Assembly: GCA_947500845.1 (NCBI GenBank)
Contig: CANMTP010000014.1
Location: forward strand, 41,912 to 105,911
Direction of reading: 5' to 3'
Length of the DNA stretch: 64,000 nucleotides
DNA from: an uncultured Aquimarina sp.
Lineage (GTDB): Bacteria > Bacteroidota > Bacteroidia > Flavobacteriales > Flavobacteriaceae
Of this stretch, positions 27,399 to 37,199 are shown one piece after another. A model generated the notes under the pieces. The model was not told the DNA's origin, searched no databases, and saw nothing but the letters and a program-made list of their open reading frames with translations. Positions within the stretch are counted from its first letter, which is position 1, and each line of letters starts with the position of its first letter. A program made the translations under genes and the position numbers.

Positions 27399-28451
27399 AT
27401 GAGAAATATAGCTTTGACCATAACACTATCGATGACCGTCATTTTTTTTGGTTGCAAGAAAGAATATACCAAAGAAGAGACGGCAATAAAGAGGAACTAC
27501 AAGAATGTGACAGTACAAAACTTGGAAAACCTTAGGAATACACAGCCTGTTACTGCAACGGGTACGCTTCTATCCAAAGAGGAGATAACACTATCTTTTA
27601 AGATTGGAGGAATCGTGGCCAACCTGAATGTGGAGGAAGGCAATACCATAAAACAAGGACAACGCCTAGGAAGTATCAACCTTACCGAAATCAACGCACA
27701 GGTCGTAGGTGCCAAGAACGCCTATGATAAATCGGTGCGCGACCTTGAAAGGGCGACCAATCTATATCGTGATACTGTTGGCACATTGGAGCAAAAACAA
27801 AATGCTAAAACAGCTTCCGAAATCGCAAATTCTAACCTTCAGATTGCCCAATTTAATCAAAGGTACGCCATACTTAAAACACCAATAACGGGCAAGGTCA
27901 TGAAAAGACTGGTGGAAAAAGGAGAGCTGGTTTCCGCTGGACAACCAATATATAAAATCGGAAGCTCAGAGACCAACGGTTCACAGATTGTACGACTCGG
28001 GCTGTCAGACAGGGATATTGTCAAAATTGCTTTGGGCGACGAAGCAAAGATAAATTTCGACGCTTTCACAAACGCTGAATTTATAGGTAAGGTTACAGAG
28101 ATCTCTGGATCTTCAAACCCGAGAACGGGACTTTTCGAGGTGGAGCTTACGCTCAACACCTTCAAACCAGAACTGAAAAATGGCTTCATTGGCAAAGTAG
28201 CCATTTATCCGTCAAACGAGTTTCCATCCCTAAAAATTCCAATGGACGCTTTGGTAGAAGGCAACGAAAAGAAGGCTTCCATTTACTATACGCAAGATGA
28301 CCGTACCTTGACGAATGCAAGCGTCGAAGTTCTTGAAATTAAGGGGGATTACTTTACGGTGGCGCTTTCCCAACTACCAAAAGATGCTAAAATAATAACG
28401 AGGGGCGCTCCTTTCCTTAAAGTCAATGATTCTATAAATATAATACAATGA
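27399..28451 (+). CDS. RND efflux periplasmic adaptor (HlyD/MFP family) lipoprotein
   Basis: Lipobox signal MTVIFFGCKKEY, then the adaptor arrangement: first barrel-sandwich half (ITLSFKIGGIVANLNVEEGNTIKQGQRLGSI), a short helical hairpin (about 95-145), second half (ILKTPITGKVMKRLVEKGELVSAGQPIYKIG), beta-barrel (RLGLSDRDIVKIALGDEAKINFDA) and membrane-proximal domain. At 350 residues it is normal for Bacteroidota MFPs. It links the RND pump encoded 75 bases downstream to the TolC-like channel encoded 2 bases upstream. Confidence 0.92.
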   Translation: MRNIALTITLSMTVIFFGCKKEYTKEETAIKRNYKNVTVQNLENLRNTQPVTATGTLLSKEEITLSFKIGGIVANLNVEEGNTIKQGQRLGSINLTEINAQVVGAKNAYDKSVRDLERATNLYRDTVGTLEQKQNAKTASEIANSNLQIAQFNQRYAILKTPITGKVMKRLVEKGELVSAGQPIYKIGSSETNGSQIVRLGLSDRDIVKIALGDEAKINFDAFTNAEFIGKVTEISGSSNPRTGLFEVELTLNTFKPELKNGFIGKVAIYPSNEFPSLKIPMDALVEGNEKKASIYYTQDDRTLTNASVEVLEIKGDYFTVALSQLPKDAKIITRGAPFLKVNDSINIIQ

Positions 28452-28526
28452 GATGAGCTACAGTAATGAAGTGACAACTATTAAATTCTTCATTAACGCA
28501 TTACATCTAACCTAAAATCTCAACAT

Positions 28527-31500
28527 ATGAAATTACCATATTTAGCACTTAAAAACCACCTTTTTGTCTTGACCGCAGTACTCCTTTTGGTGTTTTTAGG
28601 TATCCGTTCCTTTAATACAATGCCTCGCTCGGAAGACCCCTTCCTATCCTTGCCGAATTATACCGTCATCGTGGTTTACCCCGGTAACAGTCCTGAAGAT
28701 ATGGAAGAACTGGTCGTTGACCCTATAGAGGAAGTGGTAGAGGAATTGGATGATATTACAGAAATCAAATCAGAAATTGCAAACGGTCTGGCCGTTTTAC
28801 AAATTGAAGCGGAATTTGGTATCGATTATGATGAGAAATACGATGATATTGTAGCGGAAATCAATAAAATTCGTGACGAACTTCCACAGGATATTATAGA
28901 ACTGGATGTGGAACAATTCAAACCTGCCGATAGAGTTGTGGTCAACCAATTTGCAATGGTATCTGAAAGTGAACCTTATAATATACTCTACGATTATGCC
29001 GAAGACTTAGAGGATGCTTTGGAAGCTTCGGATTTTGTGAACAAAGTGGAGATAGAGGCAAACCCAAGAGAAGAAATCCGTATCAGTTTGGATTTTCAGA
29101 AAATGGCGACTTTAGGTATTCCTCTAAGACAGGTCATCGAAACTATACAAAATAACAATGCGAATGTTCCTGGCGGCAATATCAAATCGGGCAATTTAGG
29201 ATTTAACATCAAATCGACAGGAAGCTATGATACGCTAGAGGACCTTCGCAACACTGCCATACATTCTGATGACGGCCAGATAGTTTATCTTAAAAATATA
29301 GCTACCGTAGGGTATGACTATGAAGATTTGCGATGGATAGGTCGATTTAATGGAAAAAAGGCCATCTATATTACCGTGACCCAGAAAAAGGGCGGCAATA
29401 TCCTTAAGCTATCGGAAGAGCTTACGGCAATAACCGAAACATTTATTAAGGATCTTCCACAGACAATTCGTTTGGAAACCGCTTTTGAACAAGCACCGGC
29501 AGTAAAACTTAGAATTAATGATTTCATTTCAAATCTGTTTCAGGGTATCGTGCTGGTGGGTATCATCATACTCCTATTTTTGGGATGGCGACCTGCCCTT
29601 GTTATAATGGTCGTTATACCACTTTCCATTTTAATCGCCGTTACCTTATTGGATTTTACCGATTACGCCCTTCAGCAAATTAGTATTGCCGCTTTGGTCA
29701 TCGCCCTTGGACTTTTAGTGGATAATGGTATCGTGGTTATCGAAAATATCGTGCGATTCAAAAGAGATGGACATTCTTTGTTGGAGGCCGCGGCCAAAGG
29801 TGCCGGAGAGGTCGGCTATGCTATAATCAGCTCTACGGTAACCACGGTTTTGGCCTTTGCCCCTTTAACATTATTGTCTAGCGGACCTGGGGAATTTCTG
29901 CGAAGTCTGCCTTTGACGGTCATATATGTACTAACGGCTTCCTTAGCACTGGCGTTGACTTTTACCCCTATTTTGGCCAGCAGGTTCCTAAAAAAAGAAA
30001 AATCAACAAAGACACCTATGATTTCCAAAAAACTGGAATCCTTCGTTGAAAAACAATACAGTCCATTACTGCACTTTTCCCTTCGCAAGGGTTGGGTTGT
30101 CGTTACCGGTGGGTTCGCGGTACTGTTGTGCTCGCTTTTGCTGTTTCCAGGTATAGGTGTGAGTTTTTTTCCGACCGCCGATAAACCGATGCTGCTTATC
30201 GATGTAGACCATCCCTATTCCAGTAATATTGAGCATACCGATAGAAGCTTACGCTATATAGAATCGGTGCTGGATACAACCGCTTTTGTATCGCACTATG
30301 CAACCAATGCCGGACACGGAAATCCACAGGTCTACTATAATCGTATTCCAGAGGAATACAAAACGTACCACGGGGAAGTATTGGTGAATTTCGATGAGTG
30401 GAATCCAGTGTTGTTCTATAAAACCCTTGGTCAGTTCCGAAGCGCATTTTCAGGCTATCCGGATGCACAGATTTCTTTTCGCGAACTTAAAAACGGTGCT
30501 CCCTTTGAAGCACCTATAGAAATATTATTAATTGGGGAAGAACTGGACACTTTAAAGCGAATTTCTTACGATATAGAAAAAATCGTTGAAGAAGCAGAAG
30601 GTACATTGGATGTAGACAATCCCTTGGCTGTTGCAAAGACTGATATCAATATTAAAGTGAATCGTGACAAGGCATCCCTATTCAATGTATCTCTATTGGA
30701 TTTGGACCAAACTATCAGGGCAAGTCTGAACGGACTGAATATAGATAACATTCAAATTGACCAAGACGATGAAAATTATCCGGTAATCATACGACTCCCG
30801 TTTGCCGATAAACCGACCTTAGAGGATTTTGACAAGGTATATGTAGCAAGTACAACGGGTACACAAATTCCACTGAGCCAATTGGCCAGCATTGAGTTTG
30901 AACAGGATTATGCAAAAATCAACCACTTCAATACACAGCGGAACACGGCCATAACGGCCAACGTCATTGACCCTGATTATACGAAGGCATATACTGAAGC
31001 AATACTACCAAAGTTGGAAAGCTATGACTGGCCAAAAGGTTATAACTTCCATATGGGTGGCGAATATGAGACACAAACAGAAAGTTTTGGGGATTTAGGG
31101 ATTTTACTACTTACGGCTTTAATACTAATATTCGCAGTGCTCGTACTACAATTTAGGTCGATTACACAGCCCTTGATTATTTTTTCGGCCATACCTCTGG
31201 CTATTAGCGGTTCTTTTATTGCGCTGTTCATATCAGGATGGTCGTTCTCTTTCTTTGCCTTCGTAGGCTTTATTAGTCTTATTGGTATAGTGATTAATAA
31301 TTCCATCATTCTAGTGGATTATACCAATCAGCTCATCACCCAAGGACAGGATAAAATCAATGCCATTGAAATGGCCGCCAAAAGAAGGTTTACACCCATT
31401 GTTCTCACATCCCTTACTACGATTCTTGGTTTAATGCCATTGACCTTTTCAGGCACTTCTCTTTGGTCGCCATTGGGGTGGACACTAATTGGGGGAATGA

Positions 31501-31580
31501 TTTCATCGACCCTATTGACATTATTGGTAGTACCGGTTTTATACAAATGGTTAACACAGGTAAAAAAGGAATTTGGCTAG
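28527..31580 (+). CDS. RND-family efflux permease (AcrB/HAE-type)
   Basis: A 1017-residue resistance-nodulation-division transporter with twelve membrane segments in two pseudo-repeats: TM1 at about 10-30, large periplasmic loop, TM2-6 at about 330-470, and the second half from ~520. The TM4 proton-relay segment reads IALGLLVDNGIVVIENI, with Asp-Asn where AcrB has Asp-Asp; the repeat-2 counterpart is IGIVINNSIILVDY. The loop contains SVFF-type GVSFFPTADKPM. It is an HAE-like drug or metabolite exporter; substrate cannot be read from sequence. Third structural gene of the MarR-controlled operon. Confidence 0.93.
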   Translation: MKLPYLALKNHLFVLTAVLLLVFLGIRSFNTMPRSEDPFLSLPNYTVIVVYPGNSPEDMEELVVDPIEEVVEELDDITEIKSEIANGLAVLQIEAEFGIDYDEKYDDIVAEINKIRDELPQDIIELDVEQFKPADRVVVNQFAMVSESEPYNILYDYAEDLEDALEASDFVNKVEIEANPREEIRISLDFQKMATLGIPLRQVIETIQNNNANVPGGNIKSGNLGFNIKSTGSYDTLEDLRNTAIHSDDGQIVYLKNIATVGYDYEDLRWIGRFNGKKAIYITVTQKKGGNILKLSEELTAITETFIKDLPQTIRLETAFEQAPAVKLRINDFISNLFQGIVLVGIIILLFLGWRPALVIMVVIPLSILIAVTLLDFTDYALQQISIAALVIALGLLVDNGIVVIENIVRFKRDGHSLLEAAAKGAGEVGYAIISSTVTTVLAFAPLTLLSSGPGEFLRSLPLTVIYVLTASLALALTFTPILASRFLKKEKSTKTPMISKKLESFVEKQYSPLLHFSLRKGWVVVTGGFAVLLCSLLLFPGIGVSFFPTADKPMLLIDVDHPYSSNIEHTDRSLRYIESVLDTTAFVSHYATNAGHGNPQVYYNRIPEEYKTYHGEVLVNFDEWNPVLFYKTLGQFRSAFSGYPDAQISFRELKNGAPFEAPIEILLIGEELDTLKRISYDIEKIVEEAEGTLDVDNPLAVAKTDINIKVNRDKASLFNVSLLDLDQTIRASLNGLNIDNIQIDQDDENYPVIIRLPFADKPTLEDFDKVYVASTTGTQIPLSQLASIEFEQDYAKINHFNTQRNTAITANVIDPDYTKAYTEAILPKLESYDWPKGYNFHMGGEYETQTESFGDLGILLLTALILIFAVLVLQFRSITQPLIIFSAIPLAISGSFIALFISGWSFSFFAFVGFISLIGIVINNSIILVDYTNQLITQGQDKINAIEMAAKRRFTPIVLTSLTTILGLMPLTFSGTSLWSPLGWTLIGGMISSTLLTLLVVPVLYKWLTQVKKEFG

Positions 31581-32192
31581 TATATATTGCCCGGAAACCA
31601 TCTTCTCCCTTAGTATCGAAATATACCATAAAATGGCAGTTTTAAGGAGCTACTTTTCTTTATAATAAGGTTTTTATAAGAACATCTCATTCTTGGTCTC
31701 TATTAGTAGTTTCGTTAATTGACCTTTTAATGGAGACTCAAATCCCTAGATTTTATGAAATTCTATATTTTGAAGCGTCTAAGCGTTTAGAATCCGTTCA
31801 GCACATTTCCCTTCATTTCGTTGCTCTGCATTTCGCAAAAAGAGCTTCTCTACAAAAGGTCTTGGACTCAATACCCGTTTTTGGCCTTCCACTTGGCTAC
31901 CCCATCCCGATGCTCTGGGAAAGAACGCTACATTCCCAAGCCAGAACCGTGAATCATGTCCTCTTTTAAGATATTACCGATTCTAATCATTATACATATG
32001 AGGAGCAAAAAGTCCGGCAGTTGAGGCTAAAATGTATAGGTTCTCATCCTGTTTCCTGGACGAACCTTTTGCTAAGTAGGCTCGTTTTCAATAAATAAGA
32101 AATGTTGAATTAATTAGTTATCCGAATTGTTGACCTTAATATAGTGTTTTAACATAAAAAAGGGTGTTTTCGAAAGTTTTTTAAAAATACAA
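31581..32192. other. ~610-base region without a supported gene
   Basis: Between the RND gene and tRNA-Pro. A 79-codon ORF at 31730 has no recognisable family or start context and is not called. The stretch looks like decayed coding DNA in its left half (less AT-biased) and ordinary spacer in its right half; it carries the right copy of the 18-bp repeat. It could hold remnants of an element's integration genes, but none is identifiable. Confidence 0.4.
32117..32134 (+). repeat. right copy of the 18-bp direct repeat
   Basis: GTTATCCGAATTGTTGAC, 17 of 18 identical to 25311-25328, about 100 bases from the tRNA-Pro 3' end. Confidence 0.5.
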
Positions 32193-32223
32193 AATCCTGA
32201 TAATCAATTGATTTATCAGGATT
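32193..32223 (-). terminator. hairpin terminator of tRNA-Pro(TGG)
   Basis: AATCCTGATAA / TTATCAGGATT arms with a 9-base loop directly 3' of the tRNA gene on the minus strand, followed there by a T-rich tract. Confidence 0.75.
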
Positions 32224-32235
32224 AGAATATTAAAG

Positions 32236-32310
32236 TCGGGGTGGCAGGATTCGAACCTGCGACCTCCGCGTCCCAAACGCGGCGCGATAACCGGGCTACG
32301 CTACACCCCG
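32236..32310 (-). tRNA. tRNA-Pro (anticodon TGG)
   Basis: A 75-nt cloverleaf: acceptor CGGGGTG/CACCCCG with discriminator A, D-arm, anticodon stem CCGCG/CGCGG with loop TTTGGGA (anticodon TGG), and T-arm with GGTTCGAATCC. CCA is not encoded. Its 3' end faces the efflux region, and degenerate copies of that 3' end lie at 25235 and 7796. Confidence 0.97.
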
Positions 32311-32491
32311 AGACTTAGATCTCTTAATTTAAGGGTGCAAATATAGATAAATCATTTAAAAATAATATGATAAGTTAGAAAATACTTGAAAAATCTATAG
32401 TTATTCCCTGGTAATACTGTTTTTATTTAGTGAAATTCAAAATATTACATATTTTACTTCGTTGAATTTAAAATACTAACCCAATATCTAC

Positions 32492-33460
32492 ATGAAATTT
32501 TTCAAAAAATATACCATCGAAGTATGCGTGTTATCCGTATTCTTATTGTTTACTAGCTGCTCTAGTGATGATAATGTTGAAGAAGACGTTGGTGGTGAGC
32601 AAGGAGGCGATACTACTCCAATCGATCCTAAAAAAGTGGCAGCCATAGCATTATATAACGATTTCTATCTTGCTTCATCACAAACAGCTCAGGATTCACA
32701 ATGGATTGATGGCGATCCCTCTACGTGTAACGCTGGTTCAGTTAAAAAAAGCACACGTGATAAAATAATGATGCGTTTGCAATATTATAGAAGGGCCACC
32801 GGACTTACAAATGTTATAACCGAAAATATGTCTAAAAGTGCTAAAGCTCAAGAGGCAGCACTTATGATGAAAGTCAATGGTGCATTGAGTCACTCACCAC
32901 CCAAAGATTGGATATGTTACACTGAAAACGGCAAGGAGGCAGCCGGAAAGTCAAATCTTACCACAGGTAGCGGTGTAAGGGCAATCGATTCGTATATAAA
33001 AGATGCAGGGAGCAATAATTTTGCTGCAGGGCACCGAAGATGGTTGCTTTGGCCCAAACTACAAGAAGTTGGGATAGGAAATACCGATAGATCTAATGTT
33101 ATCTGGGTCATCGGAAATGCCGGAAACGTGCCCGAAGATAACCCCAACTTTATCGCTTGGCCTCCACAAGGTTTCGTGCCAGGTCGTTTGGTGTATCGCA
33201 GGTGGTCATTTTCTATTGCTGGTGCAGATTTTAAGAACGCGTCTATACAGATGAAAGATAGTAATGGTGCCGATATTTCTCTATCTATTGAAGATGTTAA
33301 GAATTCATTTGGTGACAATACTATTGTTTGGATACCAGAAGGAATACAATCTAATATTTCGAGCGACGCTTTTTACAAAGTCATTCTAAAAAACGTAATA
33401 ATCAATAATACTCCTAAAGATTTTGAATACGAGGTAATTCTCTTCAATCCTGATAATTAA
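32492..33460 (+). CDS. CAP/SCP-domain lipoprotein
   Basis: Lipobox signal VFLLFTSCSSDD, an acidic/Gly linker (EEDVGGEQGGDTTP), then a CAP-superfamily domain: RLQYYRRATGL near the start, ALSHSPPKDWICYTENG in the position of the HxxS/N segment, and NFAAGHRRWLLWPKLQEVGIGNT matching the GHR-x-x-L-x-P-x-x-x-x-G-x-G signature of bacterial CAP proteins. A small beta domain follows (about 230-322). Surface-exposed in Bacteroidota; role unknown. It is a single gene between tRNA-Pro and cydAB. Confidence 0.85.
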   Translation: MKFFKKYTIEVCVLSVFLLFTSCSSDDNVEEDVGGEQGGDTTPIDPKKVAAIALYNDFYLASSQTAQDSQWIDGDPSTCNAGSVKKSTRDKIMMRLQYYRRATGLTNVITENMSKSAKAQEAALMMKVNGALSHSPPKDWICYTENGKEAAGKSNLTTGSGVRAIDSYIKDAGSNNFAAGHRRWLLWPKLQEVGIGNTDRSNVIWVIGNAGNVPEDNPNFIAWPPQGFVPGRLVYRRWSFSIAGADFKNASIQMKDSNGADISLSIEDVKNSFGDNTIVWIPEGIQSNISSDAFYKVILKNVIINNTPKDFEYEVILFNPDN

Positions 33461-33693
33461 TGGAGAGTATCATATAGATCATCATATTGGATATAAATGA
33501 ATTTTTTCGATGAAGTTGACCCTAAAAATTTGCTACCATTTACAGTAGTAATAGATTAATACCTTTCAAGGGTTTTTTAATGTCGTTCTCGGTATTTTGC
33601 CGAAATTATTCACTTCATTTTTATCTTAAATCCTTTGCAGATCGTATCTTTATAATTCTTGTAAATTATAAATTTCTTCTCTAAATTTTATCT

Positions 33694-34995
33694 ATGGAAA
33701 ATCTTGATGCGGCAAGACTCCAAATGGCATTTACCCTTATATTTCACATTGTTTTTGCTTGTATTGGTATGGTGATGCCCTTTTTTATGGTAGTCTCTCA
33801 TTACAAATGGCTAAAAACTCGCGATAAAATTTATCTTACACTTACCAAGTCCTGGCAAAAAGGTGTTGCTATATTTTTTGTTACTGGTGCAGTTTCTGGT
33901 ACCGCATTATCTTTTGAACTAGGGTTACTCTGGCCAGAGTTTATGAAACATGCCGGCCCAATTATCGGGATGCCTTTTTCGCTAGAAGGTGCCGCATTTT
34001 TTGTAGAGGCTATTGCCCTGGGATTTTATCTTTATGGATGGAATAAATTACCAGAAAAGTTTCATTGGTTCACTGGGATCATTATTGGTGTATCAGGAGT
34101 GGCTTCGGGTATTTTGGTTGTTGCGGCAAATGGTTGGATGAATTCCCCTACCGGATTTGATTATATTGACGGGAAATTTTTAAATATAAATCCAATACAG
34201 GCGATGCTTAACCCCGCATGGTTTACGCAGGCGTTACACATGACTTTGGCGGCATTTACGGCTACAGGTTTTGCAGTAGCAGGTATACATGCCTATCAAG
34301 TGTATAAAAAGAGAAGGGTAGAGCTTCATAAAAGAGCATTCAAGATTGCAATTACCTTTGGCGCGATCGCTGCAATACTGCAACCTATAAGTGGTGATAT
34401 TTCGGCAAAAGATATTGCAAAAAGGCAGCCGGTAAAACTTGCTGCCATGGAAGCGCATTATAATACCGAGAAAGGCGCTCCCTTATATATTGGTGGAATT
34501 GTGGATAATGAAACCCAAAACGTGAACTACAAGATTGCCATCCCCGGGATGTTATCTTTTCTTGCTTTTGGAGATTTTGATGCTGAAGTTAAAGGTCTAA
34601 ACGATTTTCCTTTAGATGAGAGACCCAATGTAGCCATGGTGCATTATGCGTTTCAAATCATGGTAGGGATAGGAACACTGTTGCTTTGTGCAGGGATTCT
34701 ATATTTTGTTTCGCTAAAGCGGAAGAAATGGTTCACTAATAACAAGTATTGGCTTTTGTTTGTCTTGTTGGCCCCTATGGGATTCATCGCTTTAGAAGCG
34801 GGTTGGATTGTTACCGAAGTTGGAAGACAACCCTGGATCATTCATAAAATAATGAGAACTAAAGATGCTGTCACCCCGATGCCAGGAATTGTCTTTAGTT
34901 TTTATACGTATGTCGTTGTATATCTCACGTTATCAATAGCTGTTACATGGCTAATGTTAAGGCAAATAAAAGTATTGAATCATTCAAATAGTTAA
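33694..34995 (+). CDS. cydA: cytochrome bd oxidase subunit I (short Q-loop type)
   Basis: A 433-residue multi-span membrane protein with the CydA landmarks: RLQMAFTLIFHIVF (His18, heme ligand), SFELGLLWPEFM, FSLEGAAFFVEAI, FTQALHMTLAAF (second His), and the C-terminal ALEAGWIVTEVGRQPWII. E. coli CydA is ~522 residues; the ~90-residue difference is in the quinone-binding loop (about 235-310), so this belongs to the short-Q-loop (CIO-like) group. It forms the quinol oxidase with CydB, encoded 2 bases downstream. Confidence 0.95.
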   Translation: MENLDAARLQMAFTLIFHIVFACIGMVMPFFMVVSHYKWLKTRDKIYLTLTKSWQKGVAIFFVTGAVSGTALSFELGLLWPEFMKHAGPIIGMPFSLEGAAFFVEAIALGFYLYGWNKLPEKFHWFTGIIIGVSGVASGILVVAANGWMNSPTGFDYIDGKFLNINPIQAMLNPAWFTQALHMTLAAFTATGFAVAGIHAYQVYKKRRVELHKRAFKIAITFGAIAAILQPISGDISAKDIAKRQPVKLAAMEAHYNTEKGAPLYIGGIVDNETQNVNYKIAIPGMLSFLAFGDFDAEVKGLNDFPLDERPNVAMVHYAFQIMVGIGTLLLCAGILYFVSLKRKKWFTNNKYWLLFVLLAPMGFIALEAGWIVTEVGRQPWIIHKIMRTKDAVTPMPGIVFSFYTYVVVYLTLSIAVTWLMLRQIKVLNHSNS

Positions 34996-34997
34996 GT

Positions 34998-36020
34998 ATG
35001 TTGTATGTCGTTTTATTCTTCTTGATGTTTTCATTGTATTTGTATATTTTATTGGGGGGAGCCGATTATGGAGCTGGAATCGTAGAGCTTTTTTCTTCTA
35101 AAGAGAATCAAAAGATTACAAAGAAAACTATTTATCGTGTGATGGGGCCAGTCTGGGAAGCAAATCATATTTGGATTATCATTTTGATCGTAATTCTTTG
35201 GATTGCTTTTCCTGTATATTATAATATTATGGTGGTGCATCTGCATATTCCACTTACGATCGTTTTATTAGGGGTTACCCTTCGCGGAGTAGCATTTGTT
35301 TTTAGGCACTATGATGCAGTAATTGATGATTCTCAGAAGCTGTATGATGGCATGTTTAAAATATCAAGTTTAATGACTCCCATCTTTTTAGGGATGGTCT
35401 TCGGAGCTTTAATTAGTGGTAAAATCAAAATAGTTGAAGATGTAAGCACCTTAACCTTTTATGAAGCTTTTATCAGGCCATGGTTTAATGTTTTTAGCAT
35501 ATTAGTAGGATTATTCTTTGCAGCGCTTTGCGCCTTTTTATCTTCGGTGTTATTAATTGGCGAATCAGAAAAAACAGTTTCAAAAATTTATATTATGAAA
35601 GCAAGTTTTGCTACTATGATGGTTTTTATAATAGGATTAATAACTTTTATCTATGGTTATTTCTTTCAATATGTTTTCGTTCAAGATTTTCTTCAAAATG
35701 GCTATTCCATTACATTAATGTTCCTATCCGGAATTTTATTGGTACCATTAAGGATAACCATTAGAAAGGGTAGGAGAGTACTTAGTCGGTTTTTTGCAGG
35801 GCTACAGGTGTTTTTGATCTTATTAGCAGCATTAATTTCACACTTTCCTGATATTATTATTACAGAAAACTCAAGTATTAATTTATTAGACAATATTGCA
35901 CCAGATAGTGTTATTAAAGTATTAGGGATCTCTTTGATTATTGGTGGTACGGTTATTCTTCCCGGGCTGTTTCATTTGTTAAAGTCCTTTAAAATGATTA
36001 AAATTTTAGAAAGGAATTGA
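34998..36020 (+). CDS. cydB: cytochrome bd oxidase subunit II
   Basis: A 340-residue protein with about nine membrane segments, starting LYVVLFFLMFSLYLYILLGGADYGAGIVELF and containing GPVWEANHIWIIILIVILWIAFP, the characteristic CydB W-x-N-H motif. It starts 2 bases after cydA, so the pair is translationally coupled. No cydX-like small ORF or cydDC genes follow; the next gene is tRNA-Pro on the other strand. Confidence 0.95.
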   Translation: MLYVVLFFLMFSLYLYILLGGADYGAGIVELFSSKENQKITKKTIYRVMGPVWEANHIWIIILIVILWIAFPVYYNIMVVHLHIPLTIVLLGVTLRGVAFVFRHYDAVIDDSQKLYDGMFKISSLMTPIFLGMVFGALISGKIKIVEDVSTLTFYEAFIRPWFNVFSILVGLFFAALCAFLSSVLLIGESEKTVSKIYIMKASFATMMVFIIGLITFIYGYFFQYVFVQDFLQNGYSITLMFLSGILLVPLRITIRKGRRVLSRFFAGLQVFLILLAALISHFPDIIITENSSINLLDNIAPDSVIKVLGISLIIGGTVILPGLFHLLKSFKMIKILERN

Positions 36021-36290
36021 TGTATCCTTAGTTTGCATTTTGATTGCCATAGAAATTGAAGGTTATTTTTTCTTATTAAATAAGATTTCTCAATATCCCA
36101 TTTAAGTGTGTTGTCGCTGAGGAACAAATAAAAAAATGCTAATTTAAATTAAATCAAGAAATAAAGAATTTCTAAAGTATAAAATTAGGAGAAACATTTG
36201 TCAAACAAATATAACATTTTATGATAAAAACCGGTCAAAAACGAACATTTTCAAGATTTTGGAAAGATGATTTTTCAAGGGTTAAAAAAG

Positions 36291-36319
36291 CTGAAACCCC
36301 TTTAATAAAGGGGTTTCAG
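36291..36319 (-). terminator. hairpin terminator of tRNA-Pro(GGG)
   Basis: CTGAAACCCC / GGGGTTTCAG perfect arms with a 9-base loop just 3' of the tRNA on the minus strand, followed there by a T-run. Confidence 0.85.
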
Positions 36320-36323
36320 GGTG

Positions 36324-36398
36324 TCGGGTAGAGAGGATTCGAACCTCCGATCTCTGGTCCCCCAGACCAGCACTTTAACCGGACTAAGCTACTACCCG
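36324..36398 (-). tRNA. tRNA-Pro (anticodon GGG)
   Basis: A 75-nt cloverleaf on the minus strand: acceptor CGGGTAG/CTACCCG with discriminator A, anticodon stem CTGGT/ACCAG with loop CTGGGGG (anticodon GGG), T-arm containing GGTTCGAATCC. CCA is not encoded. It is the second proline tRNA in 4 kb, with cydAB between. Confidence 0.96.
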
Positions 36399-36690
36399 AA
36401 ATTAGGATTGCAAATATAACTTTTTATTCCAATTTTTATTAAAAGTTCCTTTAATAAAAAAGATAAAGCAGGCAAAGAACTTTCTTTGGTTTTATTGATA
36501 AGGTAACTTCTAACTTATTTATAATCAACATATGTAGGTTTAAGAATATGATTTTTTTTCAAATGAATAAAAAATACTAAAATAAAAACTGTTTATGATG
36601 ATTACTTAAAACAATTTTTAATGTTAATTTTGCCCGGTCACTCTTAAATTGTGAGTGAAATTTTATATAAGTTAACCAAATAATTATATT

Positions 36691-37032
36691 ATGAAAAAGA
36701 TCCTTTTAGCACTTACGATCATTATCTCTTCTGCTTTTACTAATATTAGTAATAATGAAGTCGTGAGCATCGAGGCAACCTATAGTGGTCAATCTGATGA
36801 TGCATATTATTTTACGAATAAAGAAACCGGGAAGGCGATGAAATTTGCTTTTGTGAGTAAGAAAGCTATTTCTAAATATGATCTGAACGATAAGAAAAAT
36901 ATAGGTTTGACCTTTACAGTAACTTATGAGATAGAGAAGATTGAAGTGCAGTCGAAGAATTCAGACGATAAAGCACAGGTCAAAGAATATAAGCAGCGTT
37001 ACATTCTGATTGATCTCAAAAAATCTGAATAA
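36691..37032 (+). CDS. secreted small protein, unknown (113 aa)
   Basis: An N-terminal signal peptide (MKKILLALTIIISSAFTNIS) and then ~90 residues of predicted beta-strands (VVSIEATYSG, YYFTNKETGKAMKFAFV, IGLTFTVTYEIEKIEV, YILIDLKK), suggesting a small OB- or beta-barrel fold. No family recognised. Single gene followed by a hairpin terminator, with start and composition typical of a real gene. Confidence 0.75.
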   Translation: MKKILLALTIIISSAFTNISNNEVVSIEATYSGQSDDAYYFTNKETGKAMKFAFVSKKAISKYDLNDKKNIGLTFTVTYEIEKIEVQSKNSDDKAQVKEYKQRYILIDLKKSE

Positions 37033-37037
37033 CCTAT

Positions 37038-37071
37038 AAAACGCATTAAGAGCGAACCTTTAGTGCGTTTT
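37038..37071 (+). terminator. hairpin terminator after the 36691 gene
   Basis: AAAACGCA / TGCGTTTT arms with an 18-base loop, 6 bases past the stop. Confidence 0.65.
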
Positions 37072-37199
37072 ACTTATATATTCTAATATTTTATAGTGTG
37101 CTCTTGTTATTTTAAAAGCAATATTTTAATATCCGAACCTTTGACTCTTTTGGCCTATGTCTTGATTCAGTAAACCAAAATCATCATAACAGGATTAGC

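Noticed and set aside
31730..31969. 79-codon ORF downstream of the RND gene
   Set aside because: No recognisable family, unusual composition, no promoter or partner; it probably arises by chance or from decayed DNA.
32917..33318. 133-codon reverse ORF inside the CAP-domain gene
   Set aside because: Antisense shadow; Pro/Ser-rich translation without a family, while the forward frame has a lipobox and CAP motifs.
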